Below are positions 38,444 to 47,905 of a stretch of 64,000 nt of DNA, piece after piece. Position 1 is the first letter of the stretch; every line of letters begins with the position of its first letter. The stretch is from Desulfolithobacter dissulfuricans (lineage in GTDB: Bacteria > Desulfobacterota > Desulfobulbia > Desulfobulbales > Desulfobulbaceae): positions 2,488,001 to 2,552,000 of the forward strand of contig NZ_AP024233.1 of assembly GCF_025998535.1 (NCBI RefSeq), given 5' to 3'. The notes under the pieces were generated by a model. The model searched no databases. It was not told the origin of the DNA and was given only the letters and a program-made list of their open reading frames with translations. The position numbers and the translations under genes were made by a program.

Positions 38444-39139
38444 TCACACCGTCAGGTAGTCACGGACCAGGTCATCGGTCAGATCATCCAGATGCCCCCG
38501 GGCCATGACCCGGCCCCGGTCCATGATGAAAAACCGGTCCGCCACCTGACGGACAAAGGGCAGTTTCTGCTCGACGAGCAGGACCGTCATCCCGGCCTCA
38601 CGCTGCAGTCGACGAATGATTTCACCTATTTCGTGGACTATGTTGGGCTGGATACCCTCGGTGGGTTCATCAAGGATGAGCAGGCTCGGTTCCAGGACCA
38701 GGGCCCGGCCAATGGCCAGCTGCTGCTGCTGGCCGCCGGAGAGGTCGCCGCCGCGCCGTCCGAGCATCTCGGCCAGGACCGGGAAGAGCTCAAAGACCAG
38801 CTCAGGAATCTTTTTCCGCTTTCGCCGACCGGTATTCAGGCCAATACGTAGATTCTCCTCCACCGTGAGCAGGGGAAATATCTGCCGTCCCTGGGGTACG
38901 TAGCCTATCCCCAGCCCGGCCCGCTCTTCTGCCGCCAGTCTGACAATATCCTGCCCGTTGAAAACGATCTGGCCGGATCGCACGGGTACAAGCCCCATGA
39001 TGCAGCCGAGCGTGGTGGTTTTGCCTACCCCGTTTCGGCCCATCAGACAGGTGCATCTGCCCTGCTCCACCTCCAGATCCACATCCCACAGGATATGGCT
39101 TTCGCCGTAATACTGGTTGAGATGTTCAATGGTCAGCAT
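38444..39139 (-). CDS. urtE: Urea ABC transporter ATPase UrtE
   Basis: A 231-residue LivF-type ATPase: Walker A 'GRNGVGKTT', signature 'LSGGQQQQLAIGRAL', Walker B 'LLILDEPTEGIQP'. 'YGESHILWDVDLEVEQG' and 'TEGIQPNIV' are typical of UrtE. With UrtD it drives high-affinity urea import. It starts 2 bases after urtD. Confidence 0.95.
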   Translation of the reverse strand: MLTIEHLNQYYGESHILWDVDLEVEQGRCTCLMGRNGVGKTTTLGCIMGLVPVRSGQIVFNGQDIVRLAAEERAGLGIGYVPQGRQIFPLLTVEENLRIGLNTGRRKRKKIPELVFELFPVLAEMLGRRGGDLSGGQQQQLAIGRALVLEPSLLILDEPTEGIQPNIVHEIGEIIRRLQREAGMTVLLVEQKLPFVRQVADRFFIMDRGRVMARGHLDDLTDDLVRDYLTV

Positions 39140-39141
39140 GA

Positions 39142-39972
39142 TTATTCCCCCAGGTAGACTTCGATGACCCGCTCATTGTTCTGGACCTCGTCCATGGTTC
39201 CTTCGGCCAGCACACTGCCCTGATGCAGCACGGTCACCTTCCCGGCAATGGAACGGATAAAGTCCATGTCGTGCTCCACTACCACCACGCTCCGGGTTCC
39301 GGCCAGGGAGGTCAGCAGTTCACCGGTACGCTCCATTTCCTGCTGGGTCATACCGGCAACAGGTTCATCCACCAGCAGCAGCAGGGGATTCTGCATGAGC
39401 AGCATGCCGATTTCCAGCCATTGCTTCTGGCCGTGGGAAAGCGATCCGGCCCGGTGGTGGACATGCTCCGTGAGGCCGATGATGCCCAGGACCTCGTCGA
39501 GCTGGTCCTGCTGCTCCGCGCTGAGACCGGAGGTGAGCAGTGGCCAGATGGTCCGTTCTCCGGCCGCTGCCAGTTCGAGATTTTCATAGACCGTGTGGTG
39601 TTCAAACACCGTTGGTTTCTGGAACTTGCGGCCGATACCGGCACTGGCTATCTCTGGCTCGCTCATCTTGAGCAGATTGAGCTGCTGCCCGAACCAGACC
39701 GAACCGGTATCCGGCCTTGTCTTGCCGGTGATGATATCCATCATGGTGGTCTTGCCGGCCCCGTTGGGCCCAATGATGCAGCGCAGCTCTCCGGCCTCGA
39801 TATAGAGATTCAGATCATTGATGGCCTTGAAGCCGTCAAAACTGACCGTGATATTTTCAAGATAGAGGATGATGCCATGGCTCAGGTCCAGGTCCGGCGG
39901 CACATCAGGCACCAGGAAGTCAAAGACCTGGTCCCGGCGCATGTAGTTTCGCATCGCGTCCAGTACAGTCAT
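39142..39972 (-). CDS. urtD: Urea ABC transporter ATPase UrtD
   Basis: A 276-residue LivG-type ATPase. Walker A 'GPNGAGKTTMMDIITGKTRP', 'GRKFQKPTVFEHHTVYEN', an LSHGQKQWLEIG signature and Walker B 'LLLVDEPVAGMT' match UrtD. A 25-residue lead precedes the ATPase core. It overlaps urtC by 4 bases. Confidence 0.95.
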   Translation of the reverse strand: MTVLDAMRNYMRRDQVFDFLVPDVPPDLDLSHGIILYLENITVSFDGFKAINDLNLYIEAGELRCIIGPNGAGKTTMMDIITGKTRPDTGSVWFGQQLNLLKMSEPEIASAGIGRKFQKPTVFEHHTVYENLELAAAGERTIWPLLTSGLSAEQQDQLDEVLGIIGLTEHVHHRAGSLSHGQKQWLEIGMLLMQNPLLLLVDEPVAGMTQQEMERTGELLTSLAGTRSVVVVEHDMDFIRSIAGKVTVLHQGSVLAEGTMDEVQNNERVIEVYLGE

Positions 39973-41057
39973 CCGTTCACCTCTTTTTTACGAACCAGAC
40001 CAGCAATCCCGCGGGGCAGAAACAGGGTGACCAGGACAAAAAGCGCCCCCAGAGCAAAGAGCCAGGCATCAGGCATGGCCCCGGTCAGCCAGGTTTTGGC
40101 ATAGTTGACCAGTAAGGCACCCACCACCGCTCCATACAGGGTTGCCCGGCCACCCACGGCTACCCAGATAACCATTTCGATGGAAAAAAGCGGGGCAAAC
40201 TCACCAGGGTTGATGATGCCCACCTGGGGCACATAGAGGGCCCCGGCGATACCGGCCAGCACGGCGGAAAAGGCAAAAATCACCAGTTTGAACCGCTCAA
40301 CCCGGTAGCCGATGAAACGGGCCCGGTCTTCTGCATCCCGAATGGCAGTGCATAATCTTCCCAGCCTTGAGGAAACGATCCAGCGACAGCTGAGATATCC
40401 GGCACCAAGAGCAATGGCCGTAACAACAAAAAGCGCCGCCCTGGTGGTGTCCGCCTGGAGGGAAAATCCCAGGATATCCTTGAAATCGGTCAGGCCGTTG
40501 TTGCCGCCAAATCCCATCTCGTTACGGAAAAAGGCCAGCATCAGGGCATAGGTGAGGGCCTGGGTCATGATGGACAGGTAGACTCCGGTGACCCGGGAGC
40601 GGAAGGCGAGAAAACCAAAAACAAGCGCCAGCAGCCCCGGCACCAGCACCACCATGAGCATGGCAAAGGGAAACCAGTTGAAACCATGCCAGAACCAGGG
40701 CAGCTCCTGCCAGTTGAGAAAGACCATGAAATCAGGCAGCAGTGGATGCCCGTACACACCGCGAGGGCCTATCTGACGCATGAGGTACATGCCCATGGCA
40801 TAGCCGCCAAGGGCGAAAAAGGCACCATGCCCGAGGCTGAGAATCCCCAGATATCCCCAGACCAGATCCATGGCAATGGCCAGCAGACCGTAGCAGAGAT
40901 ACTTGCCAAGGAGTGTCATGGTATAGGTGGACACATGCAGAGCGCTGGAACTGTCTACACCCAGGTTGAGCAGTGGCACCAGCACGGCTGTGGACAGGAG
41001 GAGAACAAAAAAAATCTGTCCCGGCCGGTCCTGTAGGAAAAAAGAACGTGCTTGCAT
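39969..41057 (-). CDS. urtC: Urea ABC transporter permease UrtC
   Basis: A 362-residue LivM-type permease with eight to ten membrane segments: 'YTMTLLGKYLCYGLLAIAMD', 'LVWGYLGILSLGHGAFFALG', 'SIMTQALTYALMLAFFRNEM' and the cytoplasmic EAA-like 'AIRDAEDRARFIGYRVERFK'. The 'GFGGNNGLTDFKDILG' loop is typical of UrtC. It begins 6 bases after the repaired stop of urtB. Confidence 0.94.
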   Translation of the reverse strand: MQARSFFLQDRPGQIFFVLLLSTAVLVPLLNLGVDSSSALHVSTYTMTLLGKYLCYGLLAIAMDLVWGYLGILSLGHGAFFALGGYAMGMYLMRQIGPRGVYGHPLLPDFMVFLNWQELPWFWHGFNWFPFAMLMVVLVPGLLALVFGFLAFRSRVTGVYLSIMTQALTYALMLAFFRNEMGFGGNNGLTDFKDILGFSLQADTTRAALFVVTAIALGAGYLSCRWIVSSRLGRLCTAIRDAEDRARFIGYRVERFKLVIFAFSAVLAGIAGALYVPQVGIINPGEFAPLFSIEMVIWVAVGGRATLYGAVVGALLVNYAKTWLTGAMPDAWLFALGALFVLVTLFLPRGIAGLVRKKEVNG

Positions 41058-41063
41058 GACATA

Positions 41064-42697
41064 TTACCCCGCAGCGCGGCCCTTCTGGGGAACAGTCCCT
41101 GGGGCCGTTTCTGGATAAAGAGAATAATGAAGACCAGGATCAGTATCTTTGCCAGTACGGCACCGGCCCACGGTTCGAGAAACTTGTTGGCCACCCCCAG
41201 GGAAAGCCCACCCACAAGTGTGCCCCAGAGGTTGCCCACCCCGCCGAAGACCACCACCATGAACGAGTCAATGATATAGGCCTGGCCGAGATTGGGCCCG
41301 ACATTGGTCAACTGACTCAAGGCCACACCGGCAATGCCGGCAATACCGGAACCCAGGCCAAAGGTGAGCGCGTCCACCCGGGCCGCCCGGACCCCCATGG
41401 CCATGGCCATGGCCCGGTTCTGGGCTACGGCCCGGACCTGCAGGCCCAGAGAGGTCTTCTTGAGGATGAGAAAAAGCACCGCGAAGACCAGCATGGAAAA
41501 ACCCAGGATGGTCAGCCGGTTCACGGTCAGTGACAGCACGCTGTTGATCTGCAGGGAGCCGGACATCCAGGCCGGAGTCTCCACCGAACGGTTCAGGGGT
41601 GAAAAGATGGTGCGCACGGTCTGCTGCAGAATCAAACTGATACCAAAGGTCGCGAGCAGGGTTTCCAGTGGCCGGCCATAAAGAAAACGGATCACACTCT
41701 TTTCGATCACAATGCCGACCAGACCCGAGACAATAAAGGCTGCCGGAATGGCAAGCAGGACAGCCAGACCGATGGAATGGGGCATGAGCTGCTGCATCAC
41801 CCAGGTAGTATAGGCACCAAGCATGATCAGTTCTCCATGCGCCATGTTGATCACCCCGATCACCCCGAAGGTGATGGCCAGGCCGATGGCGGCCAGCACC
41901 AGGACCGATCCGAGGCTGAGCCCGAAGAACATGGTCTCCAGCAGCCGGAAAAATGAAACCCTGGCCTCTATCCGATCCAGGGCCGCCTGCGCCTTTTTCC
42001 TGAGTTCCTCATTATCAGAGACCTGTATCACCTGCCGGATCGCATTGGCGGCTGCAGGGTTCAGGGTGGAGCCGAGGCGTTCCAGGGCCTTGAGCTGGAG
42101 AGACGGGTCCTTTGCCTTAAGGTCCACCAGCGCCACGGCGATTGCCAGAGCTTTGCGCACCCGGGAGTCCGCCTCCCCGGCCAGCCGCTCCCGCAGTACT
42201 CCGGCAAGGGCTGGCTGCGGATTGGCCAGCATCCTTGTTACTGCGGCCAGACGCCTGTCCGGATCGGAATGGGTGAGATCCATACTGGCCAGCACTGACT
42301 TGATCTGTGTGCGCAGACTGTTGTTAATGGTAATTTTCTTGAGCGCCCGTTTCTTCACCGTGCCCAGGGACTGGCCGCTGATCACATCGGTGATGTGATA
42401 TTTGCGTCCATCTTTTTCCCCCTGGACAAGAACGCCATCCTTTTTTGTGTAATAGAGGTTGCCCTCAAGCAGCATCTTAAGAATTTTTTCAGCCTTATCG
42501 CTGCCGCTTATCCCGAGCTTTTCAATGCCCTCGGCCTTAGCCTGGAAACTCTGCTGCCTGAGCAGAACGATTGCTTCGTCAAGGCCTGCGTTCTCGGAGG
42601 CGGCAAGACACGGCAGGACCGCAAACGCTGCAAGCAGCAACACGGCAACAAACAGCCTCAAGGCGTATCCGCTGTATGGAAACGGGTAACAGTTCAT
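41064..42697 (-). CDS. urtB: Urea ABC transporter permease UrtB, frameshifted at its last codons as read
   Basis: A LivH-type permease with the long periplasmic N-terminal extension usual in proteobacterial UrtB: signal peptide, then HEAT-like helices to about residue 245. The permease half has 'GVIGVINMAHGELIMLGAYT', 'RPLETLLATFGISLILQQ' and 'FGGVGNLWGTLVGGLSLG'. As read, the frame runs 103 bases into urtC with an unrelated tail. Adding one C to the C4 run (plus strand G4 at 41087-41090) gives the expected ending 'RPQGLFPQKGRAAG' and a stop at 41064, 6 bases before urtC and 544 residues long. I annotate that form; the deletion is either an assembly error or a real mutation. ATG 42697 is preferred over TTG 42730. 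Confidence 0.88.
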
Positions 42698-42743
42698 CTC
42701 GACCCCTGGGGTATCCTCTCCCAAAATCAAACAGTACAGAAAG

Positions 42744-42770
42744 ACGGGGGCGGCAGAAGACCGCCCCCGT
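42744..42770 (-). terminator. Hairpin between urtA and urtB (partial terminator or mRNA stabiliser)
   Basis: ACGGGGGCGG and CCGCCCCCGT form a perfect 10-bp stem with a 7-base loop. No T run follows. Such hairpins after binding-protein genes usually protect the upstream mRNA so the binding protein is made in excess over the permease. Confidence 0.7.
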
Positions 42771-42788
42771 TACAGCTGGCCGGTCAGA

Positions 42789-44075
42789 TTATTTCTGTCC
42801 CGAACATTTGCCGGTTTTCACGTTGTAGTTGCCGCAGGCAAGGGGCTTGCGCCAGTCAGAGATAATATCTCTGGAGCCTTCCAGGTAATCCGACCAGGCA
42901 TCACCCACCACACTGCCGGGGGTCTGCCAGACGACCTCGAACTGGCCATCACCCTGGATCTCACCGATCAGAACCGGCTTGGTGATGTGATGGTTGGGCA
43001 TCATGGCCGCATATCCACCGGAAAGATTGGGTACGGTCACGCCGATAATGGCTTCCTGCACCGCATCAGGATCGGTAGTCCCGGCCTTTTTCACTGCCTC
43101 GACCCACATGTTGAAGCCAATATAATGAGCCTCCATGGGATCATTGGTCACCCGTTTGTCACTCTTGATGAACTTCTGCCAGTTCTCGATAAAGGCATCG
43201 TTGATCTCAGTATCCACACTCATGAAGTAGTTCCAGGCAGCCAGGTGCCCGACCAGGGGTTTGGTATCAATACCGGAAAGCTCCTCTTCACCGACCGAGA
43301 AGGCCACAACCGGAATATTGTCAGCCGTTACACCCTGATTCCCCAGTTCCTTGTAAAAAGGAACGTTGGCATCGCCATTGATGGTGGAGACAACCGCTGT
43401 TTTCTTGCCCTGAGAGCCGAACTTCTTGATCTCGGCCACAATAGACTGCCAGTCGGAATGACCAAAGGGGGTATAGTTGATCATGATATCTTCCGCAGCC
43501 ACTCCCTTGGATTTGAGGTACGCCTCAAGAATCTTGTTGGTGGTCCGGGGATAGACATAATCGGTACCGGCCAGGACCCAACGCTCAACCCCCAGCTCGT
43601 TCATCAGGTAATCAACCGCCGGAATAGCCTGCTGGTTCGGCGCCGCGCCGGTATAAAAGACGTTTTTCGAGGATTCTTCACCCTCGTACTGGACCGGGTA
43701 GAAAAGCAGACCATTGAGCTCCTCAAAAACCGGCAGCACCGATTTGCGCGATACCGAGGTCCAGCAGCCAAAAACAGCGGCCACTTTCTCTTTTTCCAGA
43801 AGCTCGCGCGCCTTTTCGGCAAAGAGCGGCCAGTTGGAGGCGGGATCAACCACAACAGGCTCCAGCTTCTTGCCCAGCAGCCCGCCTTTCTTGTTCTGCT
43901 CATCAATGAGCATGAGCATGGTGTCCTTAAGGGTGGTTTCACTGATGGCCATGGTGCCGGACAGCGAATGGAGCACCCCGACCTTGATGGTATCAGCAGC
44001 CTGGGCCACAGAGCCCAGAAGACTTCCCGCCAGCATGGCACAACCGGCGGCAACGGTAAGCAGTTTGTTCTTCAT
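42789..44075 (-). CDS. urtA: Urea ABC transporter substrate-binding protein UrtA
   Basis: A 428-residue periplasmic protein of the LivJ/AmiC type. Signal peptide 1-27 (after AQA), then 'TIKVGVLHSLSGTMAISETT', 'VVDPASNWPLFAEKARELL', 'FGCWTSVSRKSVLPVFEELN' and 'LFYPVQYEGEESSKNVFYTG', all typical of urea-binding UrtA. AGGAGG precedes the ATG. An upstream open frame exists but would bury the signal peptide. It heads the locus and has a sigma-54-like promoter. Confidence 0.95.
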   Translation of the reverse strand: MKNKLLTVAAGCAMLAGSLLGSVAQAADTIKVGVLHSLSGTMAISETTLKDTMLMLIDEQNKKGGLLGKKLEPVVVDPASNWPLFAEKARELLEKEKVAAVFGCWTSVSRKSVLPVFEELNGLLFYPVQYEGEESSKNVFYTGAAPNQQAIPAVDYLMNELGVERWVLAGTDYVYPRTTNKILEAYLKSKGVAAEDIMINYTPFGHSDWQSIVAEIKKFGSQGKKTAVVSTINGDANVPFYKELGNQGVTADNIPVVAFSVGEEELSGIDTKPLVGHLAAWNYFMSVDTEINDAFIENWQKFIKSDKRVTNDPMEAHYIGFNMWVEAVKKAGTTDPDAVQEAIIGVTVPNLSGGYAAMMPNHHITKPVLIGEIQGDGQFEVVWQTPGSVVGDAWSDYLEGSRDIISDWRKPLACGNYNVKTGKCSGQK

Positions 44076-44159
44076 AACTCTTGTACCTCCTTGTTCTGGT
44101 TTGTTTATATTCCTGCCCCGAACAACCGGTTTCAGGCATTGTGCTTCAGCCACAATGAC

Positions 44160-44175
44160 TCCAAAAGATGTGCCA
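44160..44175 (-). promoter_or_regulatory. Sigma-54-like promoter upstream of urtA
   Basis: On the minus strand TGGCACATCTTTTGGA matches the -24/-12 consensus TGGCACGNNNNTTGCA at nearly all fixed positions with correct spacing; the -12 element reads TTGG instead of TTGC. The predicted start is about 73 bases before urtA. Nitrogen control of urea uptake through NtrC fits, but no enhancer site was identified. Confidence 0.5.
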
Positions 44176-44463
44176 GGAGGTAATTCTTTGATTCGCATCA
44201 AGCCTTTTCCCTGTTTATACGAAGAGAATAATGATCCTGTTTTATTTCGACAAAAATGAACAACAGCGTACACACATATACATTTTCGTGAAAACGACAG
44301 ACAAAAACGTTCATTGTCTAACAATTTTGTGCAAAAAATTAAGGATCGATTGCCAGGTGGAAAACTGAAATGCGATATCAGAAAAGTTCAGCAGGGCAAC
44401 CGGGGGAAACAGGAAAATTTAGCGTGAGAAGTAGCGGGAACGGGAGATTAAACGTGGCAAAGA

Positions 44464-44520
44464 ATCATACCGTATCAAATCAAATCAGATCAGATCAGAT
44501 CAAATGATATGATATCAAAT
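44464..44520 (+). repeat. Composite AT-rich repeat, copy A
   Basis: Contains ATCATACCGTATCAA, then AAATCAAATCAGATCA with two more GATCA units, then GATATGATATCA. These three blocks recur, with small changes, at 53801-53842 and 54958-55020. It lies about 270 bases upstream of the helicase gene. See the island finding. Confidence 0.7.
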
Positions 44521-44786
44521 TCAGAGTAATTCACCCGGAATCACCCATACAGATGTCCCGGGAACATGCGCGCTAATCCGTTAGGCTGGTTACCTCTTGC
44601 CACAGATCACCGATACGGAGCGAGCGCTGTGTTTTCAGTTGTCCCACCGCATATTTGATACCAAAAAGGAGAATTTCTCTTTTACGATGTACTTTTATGG
44701 TACAATCCAACAAAAACAGGCAGTAAGCACATCTGTCACTCTTCGCTTCCGCCGACATAACATTACCACAAAACTCGTCCTCCGTT

Positions 44787-47700
44787 ATGATTAAGCCTGG
44801 CTTATATGAACAACTGATCACCGAAGCACTGCAGGAAGAATTAGACCAGCTCCATTCCCGGTTCGAGATTATTCAATCCCGGATTGACGCAGGAGAAAGC
44901 CACTCCGTTCTTGCACAATTCATGGAGAAATTCCTGGAAAGTCTTCTCTCGCAGGCAAAAGGTCCGAACAAGATCAATGCGCAAATAGAAATATGCAATA
45001 AGCTCATAAGGCTGGCTGCCAGGGAACTGGAAAACATTTCTGACGGCTGGCCGCAGATCAGGCAAAGTGGAAAACGTCTGCTGCAGATACATGACCCGGC
45101 TTTTGCCAGACACCCGAAACCTGAAACGCCCCTGTCTGTCTCCTCGTTACTCACAGCCACATCAGGCGACCCGACCCTGGTTTCACAGCTCAAGCAGGAG
45201 ATCCTCCACGCCGACCATGTTGACATACTGGTATCTTTTATAAAATGGAGCGGAATCCGGATTATCAAGGACGAACTGGAAGAGGTAACCAGGCAGGGAA
45301 GACTGCGCATCATCACAACATCCTACCTTGGCGCCACAGACCTGAAGGCCATTGAGTACCTGCTCCAGCTTCCAAATACCGAAGTCAGGGTCTCCTTTGA
45401 CACCAAACGAACCAGGCTCCATGCCAAGGCCTATATTTTTCACCGCGCGAGCGGCTTTGGCACCAGCTATATCGGGTCATCAAATATTTCCAATCCCGCA
45501 ATGACCGACGGTCTGGAATGGAATGTGAAAGTATGCCAGTACGAGTCAGAACATCTCTGGGAAAAAATCAACGCCACCTTTGAGACCTACCAGTTATCCA
45601 AAGATTTTGACCTGATTTCCCTTGCAGACCTGCCCCGGCTCGATGATGCCCTGAGCCGTGAAAAAAAGGGTTCCCCTGCCCCGGAAGAACATCTGGCATT
45701 TTTTGACATTACCCCCTACCCCTTTCAGCAGGAAATTCTCGACAAATTAGAAGCAGAAAGGACCCTGCACAACAGGACAAAAAATCTTGTTGTAGCGGCA
45801 ACAGGAACAGGCAAAACCGTGATTGCGGCGTTTGATTTCAAGCGATTTTCCGCCAATACCAACGCTGCCCGCCTGCTTTTCGTTGCCCATCGGGAAGAAA
45901 TCCTCACCCAGGCACGGGCTGTATTCCGAAATATTTTACGGGATGAAAACTTTGGAGAGTTGTGGGTGGGCAACCATACGCCGCGCCACAAAGAGCAGCT
46001 CTTTGTCTCTGTGCAGACCTTTCACCGCCAGGAACTCTGGAACCAGCTTGATCCTGATTTTTACGACTTTATTATTATCGATGAATTCCACCATGCCGCA
46101 GCGTCCAGCTACGAAAAACTGACTGATTACTTTTCACCGAAAATTTTACTTGGCCTGACCGCCACCCCTGAACGGGCCGACGGAAAGGACATCCTCAAAT
46201 ATTTCGATGGCCATATCAGCGCCGAAATCAGGCTACCCGACGCGATCAACCGCAAACTCCTCTCCCCTTTCCAATATTTCTGCATAACCGACCGGGTTGA
46301 TTATTCGCAGGTAACCTGGCGCCGGGGAGGATATGACAAAAAAGAGTTGGAGGCATTGCTTGTCACCGGAGATGACATGCGGGCCAGGCTGATCATAAAC
46401 AAGGCCAGGGAACTGCTCCTTGACGTGTCCCAGACGCGCGGACTCTGCTTTTGCGTCTCAAAAGAACATGCAGAGTACATGGCCGGGCAATTTACCAAGC
46501 ATTGCATTCCCGCCCTGGCGCTCACCACGGACACACCGGACCACGAACGAAAACATGCCGTCCGGCAACTGAAAAACAGGGAAATCAACTTCCTCTGTGT
46601 TGTTGATCTGTTTAATGAAGGGGTGGATATCCCGGAAATAGACACGGTCATGTTCCTGCGCCCCACGGAAAGCCTTACCGTGTTTCTCCAGCAGTTAGGC
46701 CGTGGCTTGCGGCTCTGCGAGGGAAAAGACTGTTTGACGGTTCTTGATTTCATTGGCCAGGCCCATCAAAAATTTAACTTTGAAATCAGATTTCGGGCCC
46801 TGCTTGGCCAGACTGCCCGAAAAATTGAAGACGAGGTGGAATCGTCCTTTCCATCACTCCCGTCCGGATGCGTGATCGAGATGGAAAAGGAGGCGCAACG
46901 CTATATTCTGGAAAATATCAAAAAGGCCCTCACCCATGCCAACAAAAATCAAATTGTCAGCCGCATTGCCTCCTTTACCAATGACACAGGTCTTCCCCTC
47001 ACCCTTGAGAACTTTCTCGAACATCACGGCCTGGATCTTGACGACATTTACAAGAAAGCTTCCTGGGCAAGACTTTGCGCCCTGGCCGGCGAGAGAAGCG
47101 ATTTTCACGACCCGGATGAAATAATCCTGAGCAAGGGCCTGCGCCGGTTCTGCCACAACAACTCCGCGCCACAACTCAACAAGCTCTTGTCATTTTTGCA
47201 GGACAAGCAGACCGAATTTGCATGGACCAGCCTGCCCGATGAAACCCGGCTCTTACTGACAATGTTCTGCTTTTCTATCTGGAACAACAGACCACCCGGA
47301 CAAAGCTTGGAAGAAAACATCACTGCCTTGAAAAAAAACCCGGTGCTCTTTGCGGAAGCCATCCAGTTGATCCGATTGCTGCTCAAAAAAGCAGACACCC
47401 TGGTGCATGAAACTTCCCTGCCATTCCCCTGCTCTCTGTCTGTCCATGCCTGTTATACCAGGGACGAAATTTTATCTGGCCTTGGTTTCCTCACTTTTGA
47501 GCACAGGGTCAATGTCCGGGAAGGAGTAAAATATCTTTCTGAAATCAAAACCGATGTGTTTTTCATCACCCTCAACAAGACAGAAAAGGATTATTCTCCA
47601 ACCACGATGTATAAAGATTTTGCCCTGGACGAGACCACCTTTCACTGGCAGTCCCAAAGCACGACCAGTGATACCTCGCCAACAGGCCAGCGGTATATCA

Positions 47701-47903
47701 ACCACCGAAGACTTGGGAACCATATCCTTCTGTTTGTCAGGGAACACAAAAAGATAAACGGCCTGGCCTGCCCCTATTCCTTTCTCGGGCCGGCCACCTA
47801 TGACAGCCACACTGGCAGCAAACCCATGTCAATCATCTGGAAACTGCACTATCCAATGCCGGGTAAACTTGTCAGAACAACAGCACGCCTGGCGGTGGCC
47901 TGA
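44787..47903 (+). CDS. PLD nuclease-SF2 helicase-DUF3427 protein
   Basis: A 1038-residue multidomain protein. Residues 130-260 are a phospholipase-D-like domain with HxK ('LHAKAYIF', His212/Lys214) and the following 'SYIGSSNIS'. An SF2 helicase core comes next: Walker A 'ATGTGKT' at 338-344, 'IIDEFHH' at 430-436, 'GLTATPERADG' near 456, and motifs V/VI 'LFNEGVDIPEIDTVMFLRPT', 'QQLGRGLRL'. The last 330 residues match DUF3427 ('FFITLNKTEKDYSPTTMYKD', 'TGQRYINHRRLGNHILLFVR'). Proteins of this layout act on DNA and often lie in defence loci; function is not established. A single HxK motif implies PLD dimerisation. The Nudix gene follows after 2 bases. Confidence 0.88.
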   Translation: MIKPGLYEQLITEALQEELDQLHSRFEIIQSRIDAGESHSVLAQFMEKFLESLLSQAKGPNKINAQIEICNKLIRLAARELENISDGWPQIRQSGKRLLQIHDPAFARHPKPETPLSVSSLLTATSGDPTLVSQLKQEILHADHVDILVSFIKWSGIRIIKDELEEVTRQGRLRIITTSYLGATDLKAIEYLLQLPNTEVRVSFDTKRTRLHAKAYIFHRASGFGTSYIGSSNISNPAMTDGLEWNVKVCQYESEHLWEKINATFETYQLSKDFDLISLADLPRLDDALSREKKGSPAPEEHLAFFDITPYPFQQEILDKLEAERTLHNRTKNLVVAATGTGKTVIAAFDFKRFSANTNAARLLFVAHREEILTQARAVFRNILRDENFGELWVGNHTPRHKEQLFVSVQTFHRQELWNQLDPDFYDFIIIDEFHHAAASSYEKLTDYFSPKILLGLTATPERADGKDILKYFDGHISAEIRLPDAINRKLLSPFQYFCITDRVDYSQVTWRRGGYDKKELEALLVTGDDMRARLIINKARELLLDVSQTRGLCFCVSKEHAEYMAGQFTKHCIPALALTTDTPDHERKHAVRQLKNREINFLCVVDLFNEGVDIPEIDTVMFLRPTESLTVFLQQLGRGLRLCEGKDCLTVLDFIGQAHQKFNFEIRFRALLGQTARKIEDEVESSFPSLPSGCVIEMEKEAQRYILENIKKALTHANKNQIVSRIASFTNDTGLPLTLENFLEHHGLDLDDIYKKASWARLCALAGERSDFHDPDEIILSKGLRRFCHNNSAPQLNKLLSFLQDKQTEFAWTSLPDETRLLLTMFCFSIWNNRPPGQSLEENITALKKNPVLFAEAIQLIRLLLKKADTLVHETSLPFPCSLSVHACYTRDEILSGLGFLTFEHRVNVREGVKYLSEIKTDVFFITLNKTEKDYSPTTMYKDFALDETTFHWQSQSTTSDTSPTGQRYINHRRLGNHILLFVREHKKINGLACPYSFLGPATYDSHTGSKPMSIIWKLHYPMPGKLVRTTARLAVA

Positions 47904-47905
47904 TC

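Noticed and set aside
40955-41057. A 103-base overlap between urtB and urtC as a real arrangement
   Set aside because: The tail is unrelated to UrtB, while one added base gives the family ending and a normal gap.
44076-44324. An N-terminal extension of UrtA up to 44324
   Set aside because: The signal peptide and AGGAGG place the start at 44075; the extension would cover the promoter region.
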